A stretch of 64,000 nucleotides of DNA from Alteriqipengyuania lutimaris. Lineage in GTDB: Bacteria; Pseudomonadota; Alphaproteobacteria; Sphingomonadales; Sphingomonadaceae. This document shows positions 52,840 to 63,384 of this stretch, piece by piece. Under the pieces are notes generated by a model that was not told where the DNA came from, did not search any database, and was given only the letters and a program-made list of their open reading frames with translations. Position 1 is the stretch's first letter, and each line of letters opens with the position of its first letter. Location of the stretch: the NCBI RefSeq assembly GCF_003363135.1, contig NZ_QRBB01000001.1:2144501-2208500 (forward strand). The letters are read 5' to 3'. The position numbers and the translations under genes are program-made.

Positions 52840-53591
52840 CGCCAGCCCGTCAGGCTGAGGATCTCGAAGGTCTCGCTGACCTTGCCGTCATCCTCGCGCA
52901 GCGCGTCGAATGCGGTCCGCGCGCGGTCCAGCCCCGAGCGGGTGAGCGCAGGGGGCGCATCGGCAAGCACGCTGCCGAGGCCCTGCGCCCGCAGATCGCC
53001 GACGAGCCGGTCGAGGGCGGAATAGCGGACGGTCAGCGTGTGGCTGTCGACCACGTGCTTGGCGAAACCGGCGCGGCTCATCAGCCCGCTGGCGGCGGGC
53101 CGGTCGACCTGCGGGTGGATGCGGGCATGCTGCGTCTCGCCATCCGCCGCCTGCATGATGCGACGCAGGGCCGGCAGGCTGCCCGCGCCGGTGAACTGGG
53201 CAATGAACAGCCCGCTCGCGCTCAACGCATTGCGATAATGGAGCAGCGCGCCGGGCAGGTCGTTGAGCGTATCGAGCGTGAAGAGGCTGACGATGAGGCC
53301 GAATGCGCCGCCCCCATGCGGCGCCTCCTCGTCGAGACTGCCGGGATCGCCATGCGAGACCGCGAAACCCCGCTGCGCCAGCGAATCGCGCAGGAGGCCC
53401 GGCCCGTCGCCCACGACCAGCGCCTCGCACGCTTCGAAGCGCATGAAATCGAGCCGCTCGAGCACATCTTCCGCCGCCTGCGCGCGCAAGAACTGCTCGG
53501 CCGGGTCGAGCGTCGAAAGCGCGGTGTGCCGGTATGCGCGCGCCACGCGGCGCTCGCGACTGAAGATGCTGGGGATGGTACGTTCGGCCAT
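52836..53591 (-). CDS. SAM-dependent methyltransferase, BioC/NDUFAF5-like
   Basis: 251 residues. It resembles class I methyltransferases of the BioC/NDUFAF5 group: an N-terminal FSRERRVARAYRHTAL helix, an LRAQAAEDVLERLDFM segment, the motif I region ALVVGDGPGLLRDSL and FGLIVSLFTLDTLNDLPGALLHYRNAL in the core. The glycine-rich motif is not perfectly canonical. The substrate is unknown; NDUFAF5 relatives act on complex I. It ends convergently with ppdK and is divergent from comF across 42 bases. Confidence 0.82.
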
Positions 53592-53633
53592 CGCGCTTGC
53601 CTACATAAGGGGAGGGGGGCAGCATAGAGTGCG

Positions 53634-54416
53634 ATGGCCTCCGGTACCCTTCCGCGCGCGCTCGCACCGCTGATCGACTTCGTCTATCCGCCGCGCTGCC
53701 CCGTCTGCGGAGAGGGGATCGCGGCGGGACCCGGCCTGTGCGCGGATTGCTGGGCAATGCTTGAGTTTCCGGGGCAACCTGCCTGCTCGCGTTGCCAGAT
53801 CCCCCTGTCGGGGCGATGGGACGGCGAGCAATGCGGCGCCTGCCTCGCACACGCGCCCTCGCATTCGGGCGTCAGCGCTGCGGTTCTCTATACCGAGCCG
53901 GCACGGCAGATCGTCCTGCGGTTCAAACATGGCGGCCGCATCGGCCTTGCCACGCTGATGGCGCGGCTGATCGCGGCGCGGCTGCCGGAGGGGACCGGCG
54001 AAGCGGTTCTGGTGCCGGTGCCGCTCCACCGCACCCGCCTTTGGCTGCGCGGCTACAACCAGGCTGCGCTCCTCGCCCAAGCCCTGGCCCGCGAATCCGG
54101 GCGGGTGGTGGCCGTCGACGCGCTCAGCCGGACGCGTGCAACCTCGACGCTCGGCGGGCTCGGGAAGGCGGCGCGCGCCCGAGAGCTTCGGGGCGCGATC
54201 ATTGCCAATCGCCATCGCGAAGGATCGATCGCGGGGAAAGATGTCGTCCTGGTCGACGACGTGCTGACCAGCGGCGCGACGAACGCCGCATGCACCGGTG
54301 CCTTGCTAGGGGCCGGTGCCCGCAGCGTTCATATCGCGTGTTTCGCCAGGGTCATGGATGCCTCGGCCCTGAAACGCGAAACGCCCGAGACCAATATGGT
54401 CCCGGGCGCCGCGTGA
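53634..54416 (+). CDS. comF: ComF family phosphoribosyltransferase-like protein
   Basis: 260 residues. The N-terminal zinc-finger-like part has CPVCGEGI, LCADCW and further Cys pairs (PACSRC, GACLAH). The C-terminal type I phosphoribosyltransferase domain has the PRPP motif VVLVDDVLTSGATNAACTGALLGAG, with RLWLRGYNQAALLAQALAR. ComF proteins take part in DNA uptake in naturally competent bacteria, but the family is widespread and may have other roles. A hairpin falls in the last codons (54380-54408). Confidence 0.88.
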   Translation: MASGTLPRALAPLIDFVYPPRCPVCGEGIAAGPGLCADCWAMLEFPGQPACSRCQIPLSGRWDGEQCGACLAHAPSHSGVSAAVLYTEPARQIVLRFKHGGRIGLATLMARLIAARLPEGTGEAVLVPVPLHRTRLWLRGYNQAALLAQALARESGRVVAVDALSRTRATSTLGGLGKAARARELRGAIIANRHREGSIAGKDVVLVDDVLTSGATNAACTGALLGAGARSVHIACFARVMDASALKRETPETNMVPGAA

Positions 54417-54712
54417 CGAAATTTTCATGGTTCGCGCGGCCATTCCCCCGAAAGGCCGAGATACGAACCAAATCCCTCGTCTCCACAAACGCCGGAAAAA
54501 CCCCCATCCGGCGATGTGTTCCCCCTGAACCCGGCGCGTCTGCGCGGCGCCTCAGCCTGAAGGGTGACCGTGCGTCGGTCACTGAGCACAGTCTTTCCAA
54601 ACCGGCGCCCGCTTGCAACGCTGCCGTTGTACTAGTGAAAGGAATCACCGCAAAGTGTTGTGGAAGAGCAACAATCAGGCCAGTGGGAGGCCACAGGCCG
54701 ACAGGACGTAAC
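54417..54712. other. Spacer between comF and hisI, no gene seen
   Basis: 296 bases with no supportable gene. A hairpin (CGCCGGA at 54490-54496 and TCCGGCG at 54507-54513) lies without a T-run, and a second short stretch of possible structure precedes hisI. I see nothing else. Confidence 0.6.
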
Positions 54713-55096
54713 ATGACGAGCGAAATCGACACCCGGGTGCGTGAGACCGGAGAGCAATTCCTGCCCAAGTTCGGCGCAGACGGGCTCCTTACAGGAGTGG
54801 TGGTGGATGCGTCGACACGCGAGGTTCTGATGGTCGCGCATCTCGATCGCGAAGCGCTCGACAAGACACGCGAAACAGGGCTTGCGCACTTCCATTCGCG
54901 TTCTCGCGGGACGCTCTGGTGCAAGGGCGAGACCAGCGGCAACGTGTTGCGCGTACAGGATATTCTGGTCGACTGCGATCAGGATGCACTGGTCATCCTC
55001 GCCGCCCCCGCAGGACCTGCCTGTCACACCGGTGCACGAAGCTGCTTTTATCGCAAGTTGGGCTCAGATGGCCGATTAGAGCCGATTTCCGGTTGA
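54713..55096 (+). CDS. hisI: Phosphoribosyl-AMP cyclohydrolase
   Basis: Third step of histidine synthesis, a stand-alone HisI (127 aa from ATG 54713). Motifs: VVVDASTREVLMVAHLDREAL, the substrate-binding RGTLWCKGETSGN, the metal ligands in DILVDCDQDALVIL, and CHTGARSCFYR. No hisE is fused, so the pyrophosphohydrolase must be elsewhere. It lies apart from other histidine genes in this window. Confidence 0.95.
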   Translation: MTSEIDTRVRETGEQFLPKFGADGLLTGVVVDASTREVLMVAHLDREALDKTRETGLAHFHSRSRGTLWCKGETSGNVLRVQDILVDCDQDALVILAAPAGPACHTGARSCFYRKLGSDGRLEPISG

Positions 55097-55128
55097 CCTT
55101 TACGTAAAGGGCACTAGATCGGGAGGGC

Positions 55129-55569
55129 ATGACCCAAGCGACCGCCAAGAGCCCCTATTCCGGTGCCGGAGCGCATCTCGAGCGTCCCGACGCTCAGGAT
55201 CGTGCGTCCTATTCGATCTCCGATCTGACGGCCGAGTTCGATTGTACGGCACGCGCCTTGCGCTTCTACGAGGACGAGGGGCTGATCGCGCCGACCCGCC
55301 ACGGGCTGTCGCGCATCTATTCCCAGCGTGACCGTGCGCGCCTCGCCTGGATCATGCGCGCCAAGAACGTCGGCTTCAGCCTGGCCGAGATCAAGGAGAT
55401 GATCGATCTCTACGACCTCGGGGACGGCCGTGTCGAACAGCGCCGCGTCACGCTCGAGAGGTGCCGCGCCCATGTCGCCAAGCTCAAGCAGCAGCGCGAC
55501 GATATCGATTCCTCGATCACCGAACTGACCGATTTCATCGATCACGTCGAACAGATCGAACAAGACTAA
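55129..55569 (+). CDS. MerR-family transcriptional regulator
   Basis: 146 residues. The N-terminal 30 residues are extra; the winged helix-turn-helix has SISDLTAEFDCTARALRFYEDEGLIAP with the MerR signature. The coiled coil (about residues 85-145) lacks the Cys cluster of metal-sensing MerR proteins. Without metal cysteines and next to an acyl-CoA dehydrogenase gene, it probably belongs to the LiuR/fatty-acid-type group. It lies 30 bases upstream of that gene. Confidence 0.88.
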   Translation: MTQATAKSPYSGAGAHLERPDAQDRASYSISDLTAEFDCTARALRFYEDEGLIAPTRHGLSRIYSQRDRARLAWIMRAKNVGFSLAEIKEMIDLYDLGDGRVEQRRVTLERCRAHVAKLKQQRDDIDSSITELTDFIDHVEQIEQD

Positions 55570-55599
55570 ACGCATCCCCCAACCCCGAAGGACATCCCG

Positions 55600-57405
55600 A
55601 TGCCGAGCTATACCGCCCCCACACGCGATTTCCGTTTCATCATCAACGAGATGCTGGAGCTCGAAAGCTACGGCAACCTGCCCGGCTTCGAAAACGCGAC
55701 GACCGACATGGTCACCTCGATCCTCGACGAGGCGGGCAAGTTCACCGCCGAGGTTCTGCAGCCGCTCAACCAGATCGGCGACCAGGAAGGCTGCACGCGG
55801 CACGACGATGGCAGCGTGACCACGCCGACCGGCTTCAAGGATGCCTTCAAGCAGTTCCGTGAGGCAGGCTGGGGCACGCTTTCGATGCCCGAGGAATTCG
55901 GCGGGCAGGGGCTGCCGCACGTCGTGGCCTTCGCGATGGAAGAGATGATCTCGTCCGCGAACCAGTCCTTCGGAATGTATCCGGGCCTCACCAACGGGGC
56001 GATTTCCGCGCTGATCGCCAAGGGCAGCCAGGAGCAGAAGGAAAAGTATCTGCCCAAGATGGTCAGCTGCGAATGGACCGGCACGATGAACCTGACCGAG
56101 CCGCATTGCGGCACCGATCTGGGCCTCATCCGCACCAAGGCCGAACCGCAGGCCGATGGCAGCTATGCGATCACCGGGACCAAGATCTTCATCTCCGCCG
56201 GTGAGCACGACATGGCGGAGAACATCATCCACCTCGTGCTGGCCAAGACGCCCGGTTCGCCCGACAGCTCCAAGGGCATCTCGCTGTTCGTGGTGCCCAA
56301 GTTCCTCGTCAACGACGATGGATCGGTGGGCGAGCGCAACGGCGTGATGTGCGGCTCGATCGAGCACAAGATGGGCATCCATGGCAATTCGACCTGCGTC
56401 ATGAACTATGACGATGCGAAGGGCTGGATGGTCGGCGAGGAGAACAAGGGCCTCGCCGCGATGTTCATCATGATGAACGCCGCACGCCTCGGTGTCGGTA
56501 TCCAGGGCCTCAGCCAGGCCGAAGTCTCGTACCAGAACGCGGTTACCTACGCGCTCGATCGCCGTCAGGGCCGCGCGCTCACTGGCCCGGCAGAGCCGGA
56601 CGAGAAGGCCGATCCGATCTTCGTCCACCCCGACGTGCGACGCATGTTGATGGACGCCAAGGCCTACAACGAAGGCATGCGCGCCTTCGCGCTGTGGACC
56701 GCGCTGCAGCAGGACCTGAGCCATGCGCTGCAGGACGAGGACGAGCGTCAGCTGGCGGACGACCTCGTCGGCCTGATGACCCCGGTCATCAAGGGCTACG
56801 GCACCGACAAGGGCTACGACGTCGCGAACAACATGCAGCAGGTCTATGGCGGGCACGGCTACATCGCCGAGTGGGGCATGGAGCAGTTCGTCCGCGATTC
56901 GCGGATCGCCATGATCTACGAAGGCACCAACGGCGTGCAGGCGATGGACCTCGCCGGGCGCAAGCTCGCCCAGCACGGCGGCCGCGCGGTGCAGGCGTTC
57001 TTCAAGCTGGTCGACGACGAGGTCGCGGCGGCGAAGGACGAGGACGGCATGGCCGATCTCGCCGCGGCGCTCGAAAAGTCGGTCGGCGAACAGAAGGCCG
57101 CGACCATGTGGTTCATGCAGAACGCGATGCAGAACCCCAACCACCTCGGCGCGGGCGCGCATCACTACATGCACATCATGGGCATTACCTGCCTGATGCT
57201 GATGTGGGTCAAGATGGCGCGCGTCGCCAAGGCCGCGCTGGCGAACGGCGGCGCCGACAAGGCATTCTACGAAGCCAAGGTCGCCACGGCGCACTACTTC
57301 GCCGACCGCTTCGTTCCCGATGCCGGCGCGCTGCGTCGCAAGATCGAGAGCGGCAGCGAGTCGATGATGGCGCTGGGCGAAGAGGCCTTCGCCACCGCCG
57401 CCTGA
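55600..57405 (+). CDS. Acyl-CoA dehydrogenase, DmdC/FadE-like
   Basis: 601 residues. N-terminal extension typical of this long subgroup ([15 protein letters not shown]), then the acyl-CoA dehydrogenase core with [35 protein letters not shown] and [11 protein letters not shown], and a C-terminal extra helical domain. The [45 protein letters not shown] region carries the catalytic Glu. It is close to the 3-methylmercaptopropionyl-CoA dehydrogenase (DmdC) group, whose substrates are not settled by sequence. The adjacent MerR gene probably regulates it. Confidence 0.92.
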   Translation: MPSYTAPTRDFRFIINEMLELESYGNLPGFENATTDMVTSILDEAGKFTAEVLQPLNQIGDQEGCTRHDDGSVTTPTGFKDAFKQFREAGWGTLSMPEEFGGQGLPHVVAFAMEEMISSANQSFGMYPGLTNGAISALIAKGSQEQKEKYLPKMVSCEWTGTMNLTEPHCGTDLGLIRTKAEPQADGSYAITGTKIFISAGEHDMAENIIHLVLAKTPGSPDSSKGISLFVVPKFLVNDDGSVGERNGVMCGSIEHKMGIHGNSTCVMNYDDAKGWMVGEENKGLAAMFIMMNAARLGVGIQGLSQAEVSYQNAVTYALDRRQGRALTGPAEPDEKADPIFVHPDVRRMLMDAKAYNEGMRAFALWTALQQDLSHALQDEDERQLADDLVGLMTPVIKGYGTDKGYDVANNMQQVYGGHGYIAEWGMEQFVRDSRIAMIYEGTNGVQAMDLAGRKLAQHGGRAVQAFFKLVDDEVAAAKDEDGMADLAAALEKSVGEQKAATMWFMQNAMQNPNHLGAGAHHYMHIMGITCLMLMWVKMARVAKAALANGGADKAFYEAKVATAHYFADRFVPDAGALRRKIESGSESMMALGEEAFATAA

Positions 57406-57451
57406 CACCCGAGTCGCAGCGTCACGCTGGGACTTAGTTGATGAAGTACAG

Positions 57452-57490
57452 ACGCGGGGTGCCCTCAACATAGGGCATCCCGCGTTTTTC
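57452..57490 (+). terminator. Rho-independent terminator after acyl-CoA dehydrogenase
   Basis: Stem ACGCGGGGTGCCCT (57452-57465) with AGGGCATCCCGCGT (57472-57485), loop of 6 bases, then a run of T's on the plus strand. It is 46 bases after the stop. Confidence 0.92.
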
Positions 57491-57558
57491 GTTTGATTCA
57501 GGGTTCAAAGAGCCGATGCGAAGCTAGCAGCTGCGGTTCGAGTAGGAAAATCGGAAGC

Positions 57559-57909
57559 TCAGGCGGCTGGCGATACAGTGGCCTGAAGCAACCTCAGACC
57601 GATCCAGCATCCCGCCGCGATCGCAAGGGCCGATGCGGGTATGAACCATATTGGATGGGGCATCGCGAACGTATTCATCGCCGCCAGCGCGGCCAGCAGC
57701 ACGCCCACCGCGACCGCCGCCCACGTGCCGCCGATCCAGCCGGAGAGCACCGCACCAAGGACTGCCGCGACGGCGTAAATCACCACGACCGCCACGAACA
57801 TCGTCGTTCCCTCGAGGCGCGAATGGACCGTCTTTTCCAGCAGCATTATTGCCAGTCCCGACCCGAAAACGCCCAGCACCGCGCCCCCGATCAGCTTTAC
57901 CCAGATCAT
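57559..57909 (-). CDS. Four-span membrane protein, hypothetical
   Basis: 116 residues, very hydrophobic: spans at about 7-23, 37-58, 63-82 and 87-107. The first span contains GGAVLGVFGSGLAIMLLEK. No charged catalytic motif is seen. The function and family are unknown to me. It lies between the terminator of the acyl-CoA dehydrogenase gene and the broken AraC regulator on the minus strand. Confidence 0.7.
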   Translation of the reverse strand: MIWVKLIGGAVLGVFGSGLAIMLLEKTVHSRLEGTTMFVAVVVIYAVAAVLGAVLSGWIGGTWAAVAVGVLLAALAAMNTFAMPHPIWFIPASALAIAAGCWIGLRLLQATVSPAA

Positions 57910-57980
57910 GAAATTTCCCCACCTGTGACCAATGGAGATGGCCTAGCACCGCTCCCGCCGGAGGGTCTTGAACAAACCGG

Positions 57981-58762
57981 TCATTCCCGGGCGAGGAAAT
58001 GCGGCGGCATCGAAGGATCCCTTCGGCGCAGATGGCCGGGCGTGGCTCCGGTCAGCTTGCCCAGCTCTCGGGTGAAGTGCGCCTGATCGGCAATCCGTGC
58101 TTGGCCGAAAGATCGGCCAGCGACGCCTCTCCGGACGCGAATTCGGGGTCGCGAAGGATGCGTTCGAGCCGCTGCAGCCGTAACCAGCGCTTGGGCGAGG
58201 TTCCGACGTCGCGCGCGAAGGTCCGCCGCACGCGGCGTTCGGACATACCCAGCCGTTCGGCGAGCTGTGCGACATCCGTTGCAAGGAGCGGCGGTGCGCG
58301 AGGCTCCAATGCCCCACATTCCACCCGCTGCGCAATCCAGTTTGCGAGCAGCGCAAGCCGTGCATCATCGCCATCGCAGGCAACCAGTGCGTCGCGCAGC
58401 CGCGTGGCCGCTGAGCCGATCAGTTCTTCCAGAGGCGCGGGCGGATCGCCATCGCCGCCCGGCAGACCCGGGAAAAGCGTGCGTCCCACATCGGGGAACA
58501 GCCGCGCGCCGATGAGGGCGCGCGGGCCGTCGCATCGCGCATGCCGGGCCGCTTCCTGAACCGGAGTGACCCAGCCGATGGCATAGCGATGCTCGGCGGA
58601 CCCTTCGCTCGCCTTCCACCAGTGCGTCCCTTCGAGCGAAAGGACGAGCTCGACGAAAGGCTTGGGCAGGCCGGACGACGCCCGCCCGTCGTCGCGCATG
58701 ATCCACAGTTCCGTGGCGATCCCGCGCAATTCGGGAGGAGCGGCATCGGCGCGGAACTCCAC
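57981..58762 (-). pseudogene. AraC-family regulator, frameshifted near the C-terminus
   Basis: The N-terminal 215 or so residues read normally, including an AraC helix-turn-helix (DVAQLAERLGMSERRVRRTFARDVGTSPKRWLRLQ). After SAKHG the frame shifts at about 58092. The expected second HTH and C-terminus (DQAHFTRELGKLTGATPGHLR, ending PHFLARE at 57981) continues in the next frame. A single missing C in GGATT(C)GCC would explain it. The frame ending at 58052 gives a protein without its second recognition helix. The gene is probably inactive unless this is a sequencing error. Confidence 0.85.
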
Positions 58763-58774
58763 CTGACGGGAGGC

Positions 58775-59692
58775 CTATTCGGGCAGAAAGTCCGGCACCG
58801 ACAGATACCGCTCGCCGGTGTCGTAGTTGAAGCCAAGGACGCGCGAACCTTCGGGCAGGTCGGGCAGCTTCTTCGCGATCGCGGCGAGCGTGGCGCCGCT
58901 GGAGATGCCGACCAGCATGCCTTCCTCGCTCGCCGCGCGGCGGGCCATTTCCTTGGCGTCTTCGGGATCGACCTGGATTGCGCCGTCGATCGCCTGCGTG
59001 TGCAGGTTCTCGGGCACGAAGCCCGCGCCGATGCCCTGGATCGGGTGCGGGCCGGGCTCGCCGCCGCTGATCACGGGGGAGCCTGCGGGCTCGACCGCCC
59101 AGGCCTTCATCTCGGGCCAGTGGCGCTTGAGTTCTTCGGCGCAGCCGGTCAGGTGGCCGCCGGTGCCGACGCCGGTGATCATCGCCTCGACCGGACGGTC
59201 GGTGAAATCGCCGAGGATTTCCTTGGCAGTGGTGCGCACGTGGACCTGCCAGTTGCTCTCGTTATCGAACTGGCTCGGCATCCAGGCGCCTTCGGTCTGT
59301 TCGACCAGCTCCTGCGCGCGGCTGATGGCACCCTTCATTCCGCCTTCCTTGGGCGTCAGGTCGAAGGTCGCGCCATAGGCGAGCATCAGGCGGCGCCGCT
59401 CGAGGCTCATGCTCTCGGGCATGACCAGCACCAGCTTGTAGCCCTTGACCGCGGCGACCATCGCGAGACCGATGCCGGTGTTGCCGGACGTGGGCTCGAT
59501 GATCGTGCCGCCGGGCTTGAGCTTGCCGGATTTCTCCGCATCCTCGACCATGGCGAGTGCGATGCGGTCCTTGATCGAACCGCCGGGGTTCGCGCGTTCG
59601 CTCTTCACCCAGACCTCATGGTCGGGGAACAGGCGCGAGAGGCGGATATGCGGCGTGTTGCCGATGGTTTCGAGGATCGAGTCGGCTTTCAT
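58775..59692 (-). CDS. cysK: Cysteine synthase A
   Basis: O-acetylserine sulfhydrylase, the last step of cysteine synthesis. 305 residues, normal. The PLP lysine is Lys41 in [19 protein letters not shown] and the phosphate-binding [13 protein letters not shown] are present. C-terminal [15 protein letters not shown] is conserved. It overlaps the MFS transporter gene stop by 4 bases, so the transporter is upstream in the same transcript. Confidence 0.96.
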   Translation of the reverse strand: MKADSILETIGNTPHIRLSRLFPDHEVWVKSERANPGGSIKDRIALAMVEDAEKSGKLKPGGTIIEPTSGNTGIGLAMVAAVKGYKLVLVMPESMSLERRRLMLAYGATFDLTPKEGGMKGAISRAQELVEQTEGAWMPSQFDNESNWQVHVRTTAKEILGDFTDRPVEAMITGVGTGGHLTGCAEELKRHWPEMKAWAVEPAGSPVISGGEPGPHPIQGIGAGFVPENLHTQAIDGAIQVDPEDAKEMARRAASEEGMLVGISSGATLAAIAKKLPDLPEGSRVLGFNYDTGERYLSVPDFLPE

Positions 59693-61008
59693 GGGATCTT
59701 CTCCTGCAAGGTCTGTTCAGGGGTTTCCTCTTCCAACGACGCAGGCGGGTCGAAGGTCCGGGTGTGCCGCAGAACGGGGAATATCCGGCTCCACATCGCC
59801 ACGGTGACGATCGCGCCGACCCCGCCGAAGATCACCGCGCCCGCCGGGCCGATGACGCTGGCGAGGAAGCCGGAGAAGGCGTCCCCACCTTCGTTCGAGG
59901 CGCTGATCGTCAGCAGGCTGGCGGAGGAGACGCGCCCGCGCTTCTCGTCCGGCGTGTGCAGCTGGATCAGCGACTGGCGGATATATACGCTGAACATGTC
60001 CGCCGCGCCCACGATCACGAGCATCGCGAGGCTCAGCGGCATGAAGCGCGAGAAGCCGAACACGATCGTGGCGATGCCGAAGGCGGCAACCGCCCACAGC
60101 ATCTTGGGCCCGACATTGGTCTTGAGCGGGCGGAAGCTGAACCAGAGCGCGGTCACCGCCGCGCCGATCGCGGGGGCGGCGGCGAGCTGGGCGAGGCCGG
60201 TCTCGCCCACCTTCAGGATGTCGTAGGCAAAGGGCGGGAACAGTGCGGTCGCGCCGGCGAGGAACACCGCCATCAGGTCCAGCGTGATTGCGCCCAGCAC
60301 CATCTTGTTATGGATCACGTAGCGCCAGCCATCGACGATCTGGCCGATGGGGCGCTGCGCGCCGGTGATGGGCGAGCGGGGCACCTTGCCGATCGTGCTG
60401 ATCGCGATGATCGATACGAGGAACAGCCCGCTCGCGATGGCATAGGGCAGGGCGGGCATCGCGTCGTAGGCGTAGCCGCCGACCGCGGGGCCGACGATCA
60501 TCCCCGTCTGCCACGCGATCGAGGACAGCGCGATGGCGTTGGGCAGGATCGCCTTAGGCACGAGGTTGGGGGCGAGCGCGGACAGCGCTGGGCCGTTGAA
60601 CGCGCGCACCACGCCCAGCAGCACCGCGACCGAGAACAGCGAGGTGAGGTCGATATGTCCGGTATAGGTGGTCCACGCGAGATAGGCCGCGCCGAGGAAC
60701 TGGAGCCCGATGGTCAGCCGCGACACGGTCTTGCGGTTGAAGCGGTCCGCGGCGAGGCCGGAGAAGGGCGAGAGGACGAACAGCGGCAGGAACTGCAGCA
60801 GCCCGATCAGCGCAAGCTGGCCCGACGCCTCGAACGCATTCAGCCCGTTGCCGCGCGCGATCGTATAAGTCTGCCACCCGATGATCAGCATCATCGCGTA
60901 CTGGCCGACGATCATGGAGAACCGCGCGACCAGGTAGGCGCGGAAATTGTGAATGCGCAGCGGTGAGCTGTCGCGGGTTTCTTCGGGTGCCGTCACACGC
61001 AGGCCCAT
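59689..61008 (-). CDS. MFS transporter
   Basis: 439 residues with about twelve membrane helices. The A-motif region after helix 2 reads [15 protein letters not shown]. The family resembles the EntS/enterobactin-exporter-like MFS group. The substrate is unknown. The co-translated cysK gene (4-base overlap) might point to export of a cysteine-related metabolite, but this is a guess from position only. Confidence 0.88.
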   Translation of the reverse strand: MGLRVTAPEETRDSSPLRIHNFRAYLVARFSMIVGQYAMMLIIGWQTYTIARGNGLNAFEASGQLALIGLLQFLPLFVLSPFSGLAADRFNRKTVSRLTIGLQFLGAAYLAWTTYTGHIDLTSLFSVAVLLGVVRAFNGPALSALAPNLVPKAILPNAIALSSIAWQTGMIVGPAVGGYAYDAMPALPYAIASGLFLVSIIAISTIGKVPRSPITGAQRPIGQIVDGWRYVIHNKMVLGAITLDLMAVFLAGATALFPPFAYDILKVGETGLAQLAAAPAIGAAVTALWFSFRPLKTNVGPKMLWAVAAFGIATIVFGFSRFMPLSLAMLVIVGAADMFSVYIRQSLIQLHTPDEKRGRVSSASLLTISASNEGGDAFSGFLASVIGPAGAVIFGGVGAIVTVAMWSRIFPVLRHTRTFDPPASLEEETPEQTLQEKIP

Positions 61009-61093
61009 GGCAGGCGGCTACGCGAGACCAAAGCAAATTTTCGCAAGCCCGTCCCAAGCCTGGCTTGGTCGCCGGCCGGTTCGGGCGGTGGAA

Positions 61094-61432
61094 CTAGCTG
61101 CGGCGGCGCAGGCGCGGGTTGGGCTGGAGCTGGTCGATCATCTGCAGGAAATCGTCGACCCGGATGATCCGTTCGAACTGGAAGCCGGCGCGGTTGTCCT
61201 TCTCCCAGATCATGTAGGCCTCGATCCGGCCGATCACGGGGAAGCTGACGATCACGCGATCGCCCCGCTGGCCGCCCTCGGCGTTGTCGATCATGAAGCC
61301 GGTGGCGGAAACGTTGCTGACATGGAACGCGACGTCGCCCTTGCCGAAATACTCGGCAATGACGTTGTAATCGATCGGATGGCGGATCGCCGCGCGCTGA
61401 TCGGTCACACTGAGATGCGAAGCCACAGTCAT
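61094..61432 (-). CDS. PilZ domain protein
   Basis: 112 residues, a stand-alone PilZ domain that would bind cyclic di-GMP. The two motifs are seen: RAAIRHP for RxxxR and NVSATGFM for [D/N]xSxxG. It should act as a cyclic di-GMP effector in motility or adhesion; the target is unknown. No gene next to it suggests a partner: the tyrS gene ends 115 bases upstream and the MFS gene begins about 85 bases downstream. Confidence 0.9.
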   Translation of the reverse strand: MTVASHLSVTDQRAAIRHPIDYNVIAEYFGKGDVAFHVSNVSATGFMIDNAEGGQRGDRVIVSFPVIGRIEAYMIWEKDNRAGFQFERIIRVDDFLQMIDQLQPNPRLRRRS

Positions 61433-61547
61433 TTCCTCCGGGAGCGGGGATCGCTCTACCCTCGCCGCCAGTTATGGAATCCAATCGCTGATTTTGGGTT
61501 AAAACGCCTTGTCCTAATTCGGGACAAAAGGCCCGTATTCCGAAGAC

Positions 61548-62771
61548 TTAACCGACGATGATACCGTGCTTCTTGCGCCCGAGAGAAAGCCGCCGCTGCG
61601 CGCCCGCTTCGACGGTTAACACGAGGCCGGGATCGGACTGGACCTCGTCGTCCAGACGCACCGCGCCCTCGGCGATCTTGCGCTTGGCTTCCTTGTTGGA
61701 GACGGTGAATCCGATCGCGGTGAGCGCGGCGGGCAGGGCCATGCCTTCGCCCACCGCCAGCGTCGGCAGATCGCCGCCCGCACCGCCGGCAAAGGTCTCG
61801 CGCGCGGTTTCCTCGGCCTTCGCGGCCGCATCCTCGCCGCGCACGAGCGTGGTCACGGCATTGGCGAGTGCGACCTTGGCATCGTTGATCTCCGCCCCCT
61901 CGAGCCGTTCGAGTCGTTCGATCTCGTCCAGCGGGATATCGGTGAACAGGCGCAGGAAGCGGCCCACGTCGCGGTCGTCGACATTGCGCCAGTACTGCCA
62001 GAAGTCGTAGCCGGGCAGCATGTCTTCGTTGAGCCAGACCGCGCCATTCGCGGTCTTGCCCATCTTGCCGCCGTCGGCGGTGGTCAGCAGCGGGGTGGTG
62101 AAGCCGTAGAGCTCGGGCCCGCCGGTGCGCCGGGTCAGCTCGATCCCGTTGACGATATTGCCCCACTGGTCGCTGCCGCCCATCTGCAAGCGGCAGCCGT
62201 AACGCTCCGCCAGCTCGCGGAAATCGTAGGCCTGCAGGATCATGTAGTTGAATTCGAGGAAGGTCAGCGGCTGTTCGCGGTCGAGCCGCAGCTTCACCGA
62301 ATCGAAGGTCAGCATCCGGTTGATGGTGAAATGCGGGCCGATATCGCGCAGGAAATCGACGTAGTTCAGGCCCGAGAGCCATTCGTCGTTGTTGATCATC
62401 ACCGCGTCGGTCGGCCCGTCACCGAAGGTCAGCAGGCGTTCGAACACCGTGCGGATGCTGGCGATATTGGCCGCGATCACCTCGTCGGTCATCAGCTGGC
62501 GCGATTCGTCCCGGCCCGAGGGATCGCCCACCTTGCCGGTGCCGCCACCCATCACGACCAGCGGCTTGTGCCCGGTCTGCTGGAGCCGCCGCAGCAGCAT
62601 GATCTGCACCAGGCTGCCGACATGGAGCGAAGGAGCGGTCGGATCGAAACCCACATAGCCGGTCACCACATTCTGGGACGCCAGCAAATCAAGGCTTTCC
62701 GCATCCGTGATTTGATGCGTATAGTGCCGCGCGTCGAGCACGTTCAGAAGTTCGGATCGATAGGCGGGCAC
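61548..62771 (-). CDS. tyrS: Tyrosyl-tRNA synthetase
   Basis: 407 residues. Class I signature HVGS at residues 50-53 (PSLHVGSL), KMGKT in place of KMSKS (GGKMGKTANG), and tyrosine-binding GGSDQWGNIVNGIEL. A C-terminal S4 RNA-binding domain (SNKEAKRKIAEGAVRLDDEV) ends the protein. Normal for the TyrRS-type alphaproteobacterial enzyme. It is divergent from the DOMON-like gene across 49 bases. Confidence 0.97.
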   Translation of the reverse strand: MPAYRSELLNVLDARHYTHQITDAESLDLLASQNVVTGYVGFDPTAPSLHVGSLVQIMLLRRLQQTGHKPLVVMGGGTGKVGDPSGRDESRQLMTDEVIAANIASIRTVFERLLTFGDGPTDAVMINNDEWLSGLNYVDFLRDIGPHFTINRMLTFDSVKLRLDREQPLTFLEFNYMILQAYDFRELAERYGCRLQMGGSDQWGNIVNGIELTRRTGGPELYGFTTPLLTTADGGKMGKTANGAVWLNEDMLPGYDFWQYWRNVDDRDVGRFLRLFTDIPLDEIERLERLEGAEINDAKVALANAVTTLVRGEDAAAKAEETARETFAGGAGGDLPTLAVGEGMALPAALTAIGFTVSNKEAKRKIAEGAVRLDDEVQSDPGLVLTVEAGAQRRLSLGRKKHGIIVG

Positions 62772-62820
62772 TTGTTCCTCCGGGGGGAAAGAACGCGCCC
62801 GCTAGCATGGGGGATCGGAA

Positions 62821-63384
62821 ATGCAAACGTACAGGTTGAAGCCGCATCCAACCACCCCGCCCATGGAAGTCAGCGCGATATCGGTCACGATGATGCGCCT
62901 GATGGGTGGCGAACTGCTGCTGCGCTACCGGATCAACAACGCCGCCAGGGTGGTCGTGCCGCGCGGCTACGCCCATCGCAGCGCGGAGGATCTGTGGCGG
63001 CGCACATGCCTCGAATTCTTCCTCTACGACCAGAACGGCCGCTATCGCGAATTCAACTTCGCCCCCGCGGGCGACTGGGCGGCCTTCCGGTTCGCATCCT
63101 ACCGCAAGCTGATCGGCGACTACGTGCCCGAAACCGCGCCGCAGATCGAATACCAGCGCGGCCCGCAGGTCATCACGGTTTCGGTGCGGCTCCCCGCACG
63201 CCTGCTGGACGGGGTCAGGTCGGCCTCGCTATGCGCGGTGATCGAAGAGGAAGGCGGGCATCATTCGCTCTGGTCGATCGCGCATCGCCGGGACGAGCCC
63301 GATTTCCACGATCCGATGAGCTTCGCGATCCGTTTCGGATGCAGCGAAGCGCCCAAACCAAAGCAGGCCCTCCAGCACGCATGA
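62821..63384 (+). CDS. DOMON-like domain protein
   Basis: 187 residues of a DOMON-like domain found in sphingomonads. Features are RTCLEFFLYDQNGRYREFNFAPAGDWAAFRFASYR and WSIAHRRDEPDFHDPMSFAIRF. DOMON domains bind heme or sugars, but none of the known ligand residues can be confirmed here. It lacks a signal peptide, so it is probably cytoplasmic. Its stop overlaps the ATG of the NamZ-like gene by 4 bases (ATGA), which suggests a functional link in wall-sugar metabolism. Confidence 0.82.
   Translation: MQTYRLKPHPTTPPMEVSAISVTMMRLMGGELLLRYRINNAARVVVPRGYAHRSAEDLWRRTCLEFFLYDQNGRYREFNFAPAGDWAAFRFASYRKLIGDYVPETAPQIEYQRGPQVITVSVRLPARLLDGVRSASLCAVIEEEGGHHSLWSIAHRRDEPDFHDPMSFAIRFGCSEAPKPKQALQHA

Noticed and set aside
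54380..54408. Hairpin in the last codons of comF as a terminator
   Set aside because: The arms are imperfect and no T-run follows. It falls within the reading frame, so it may be chance.
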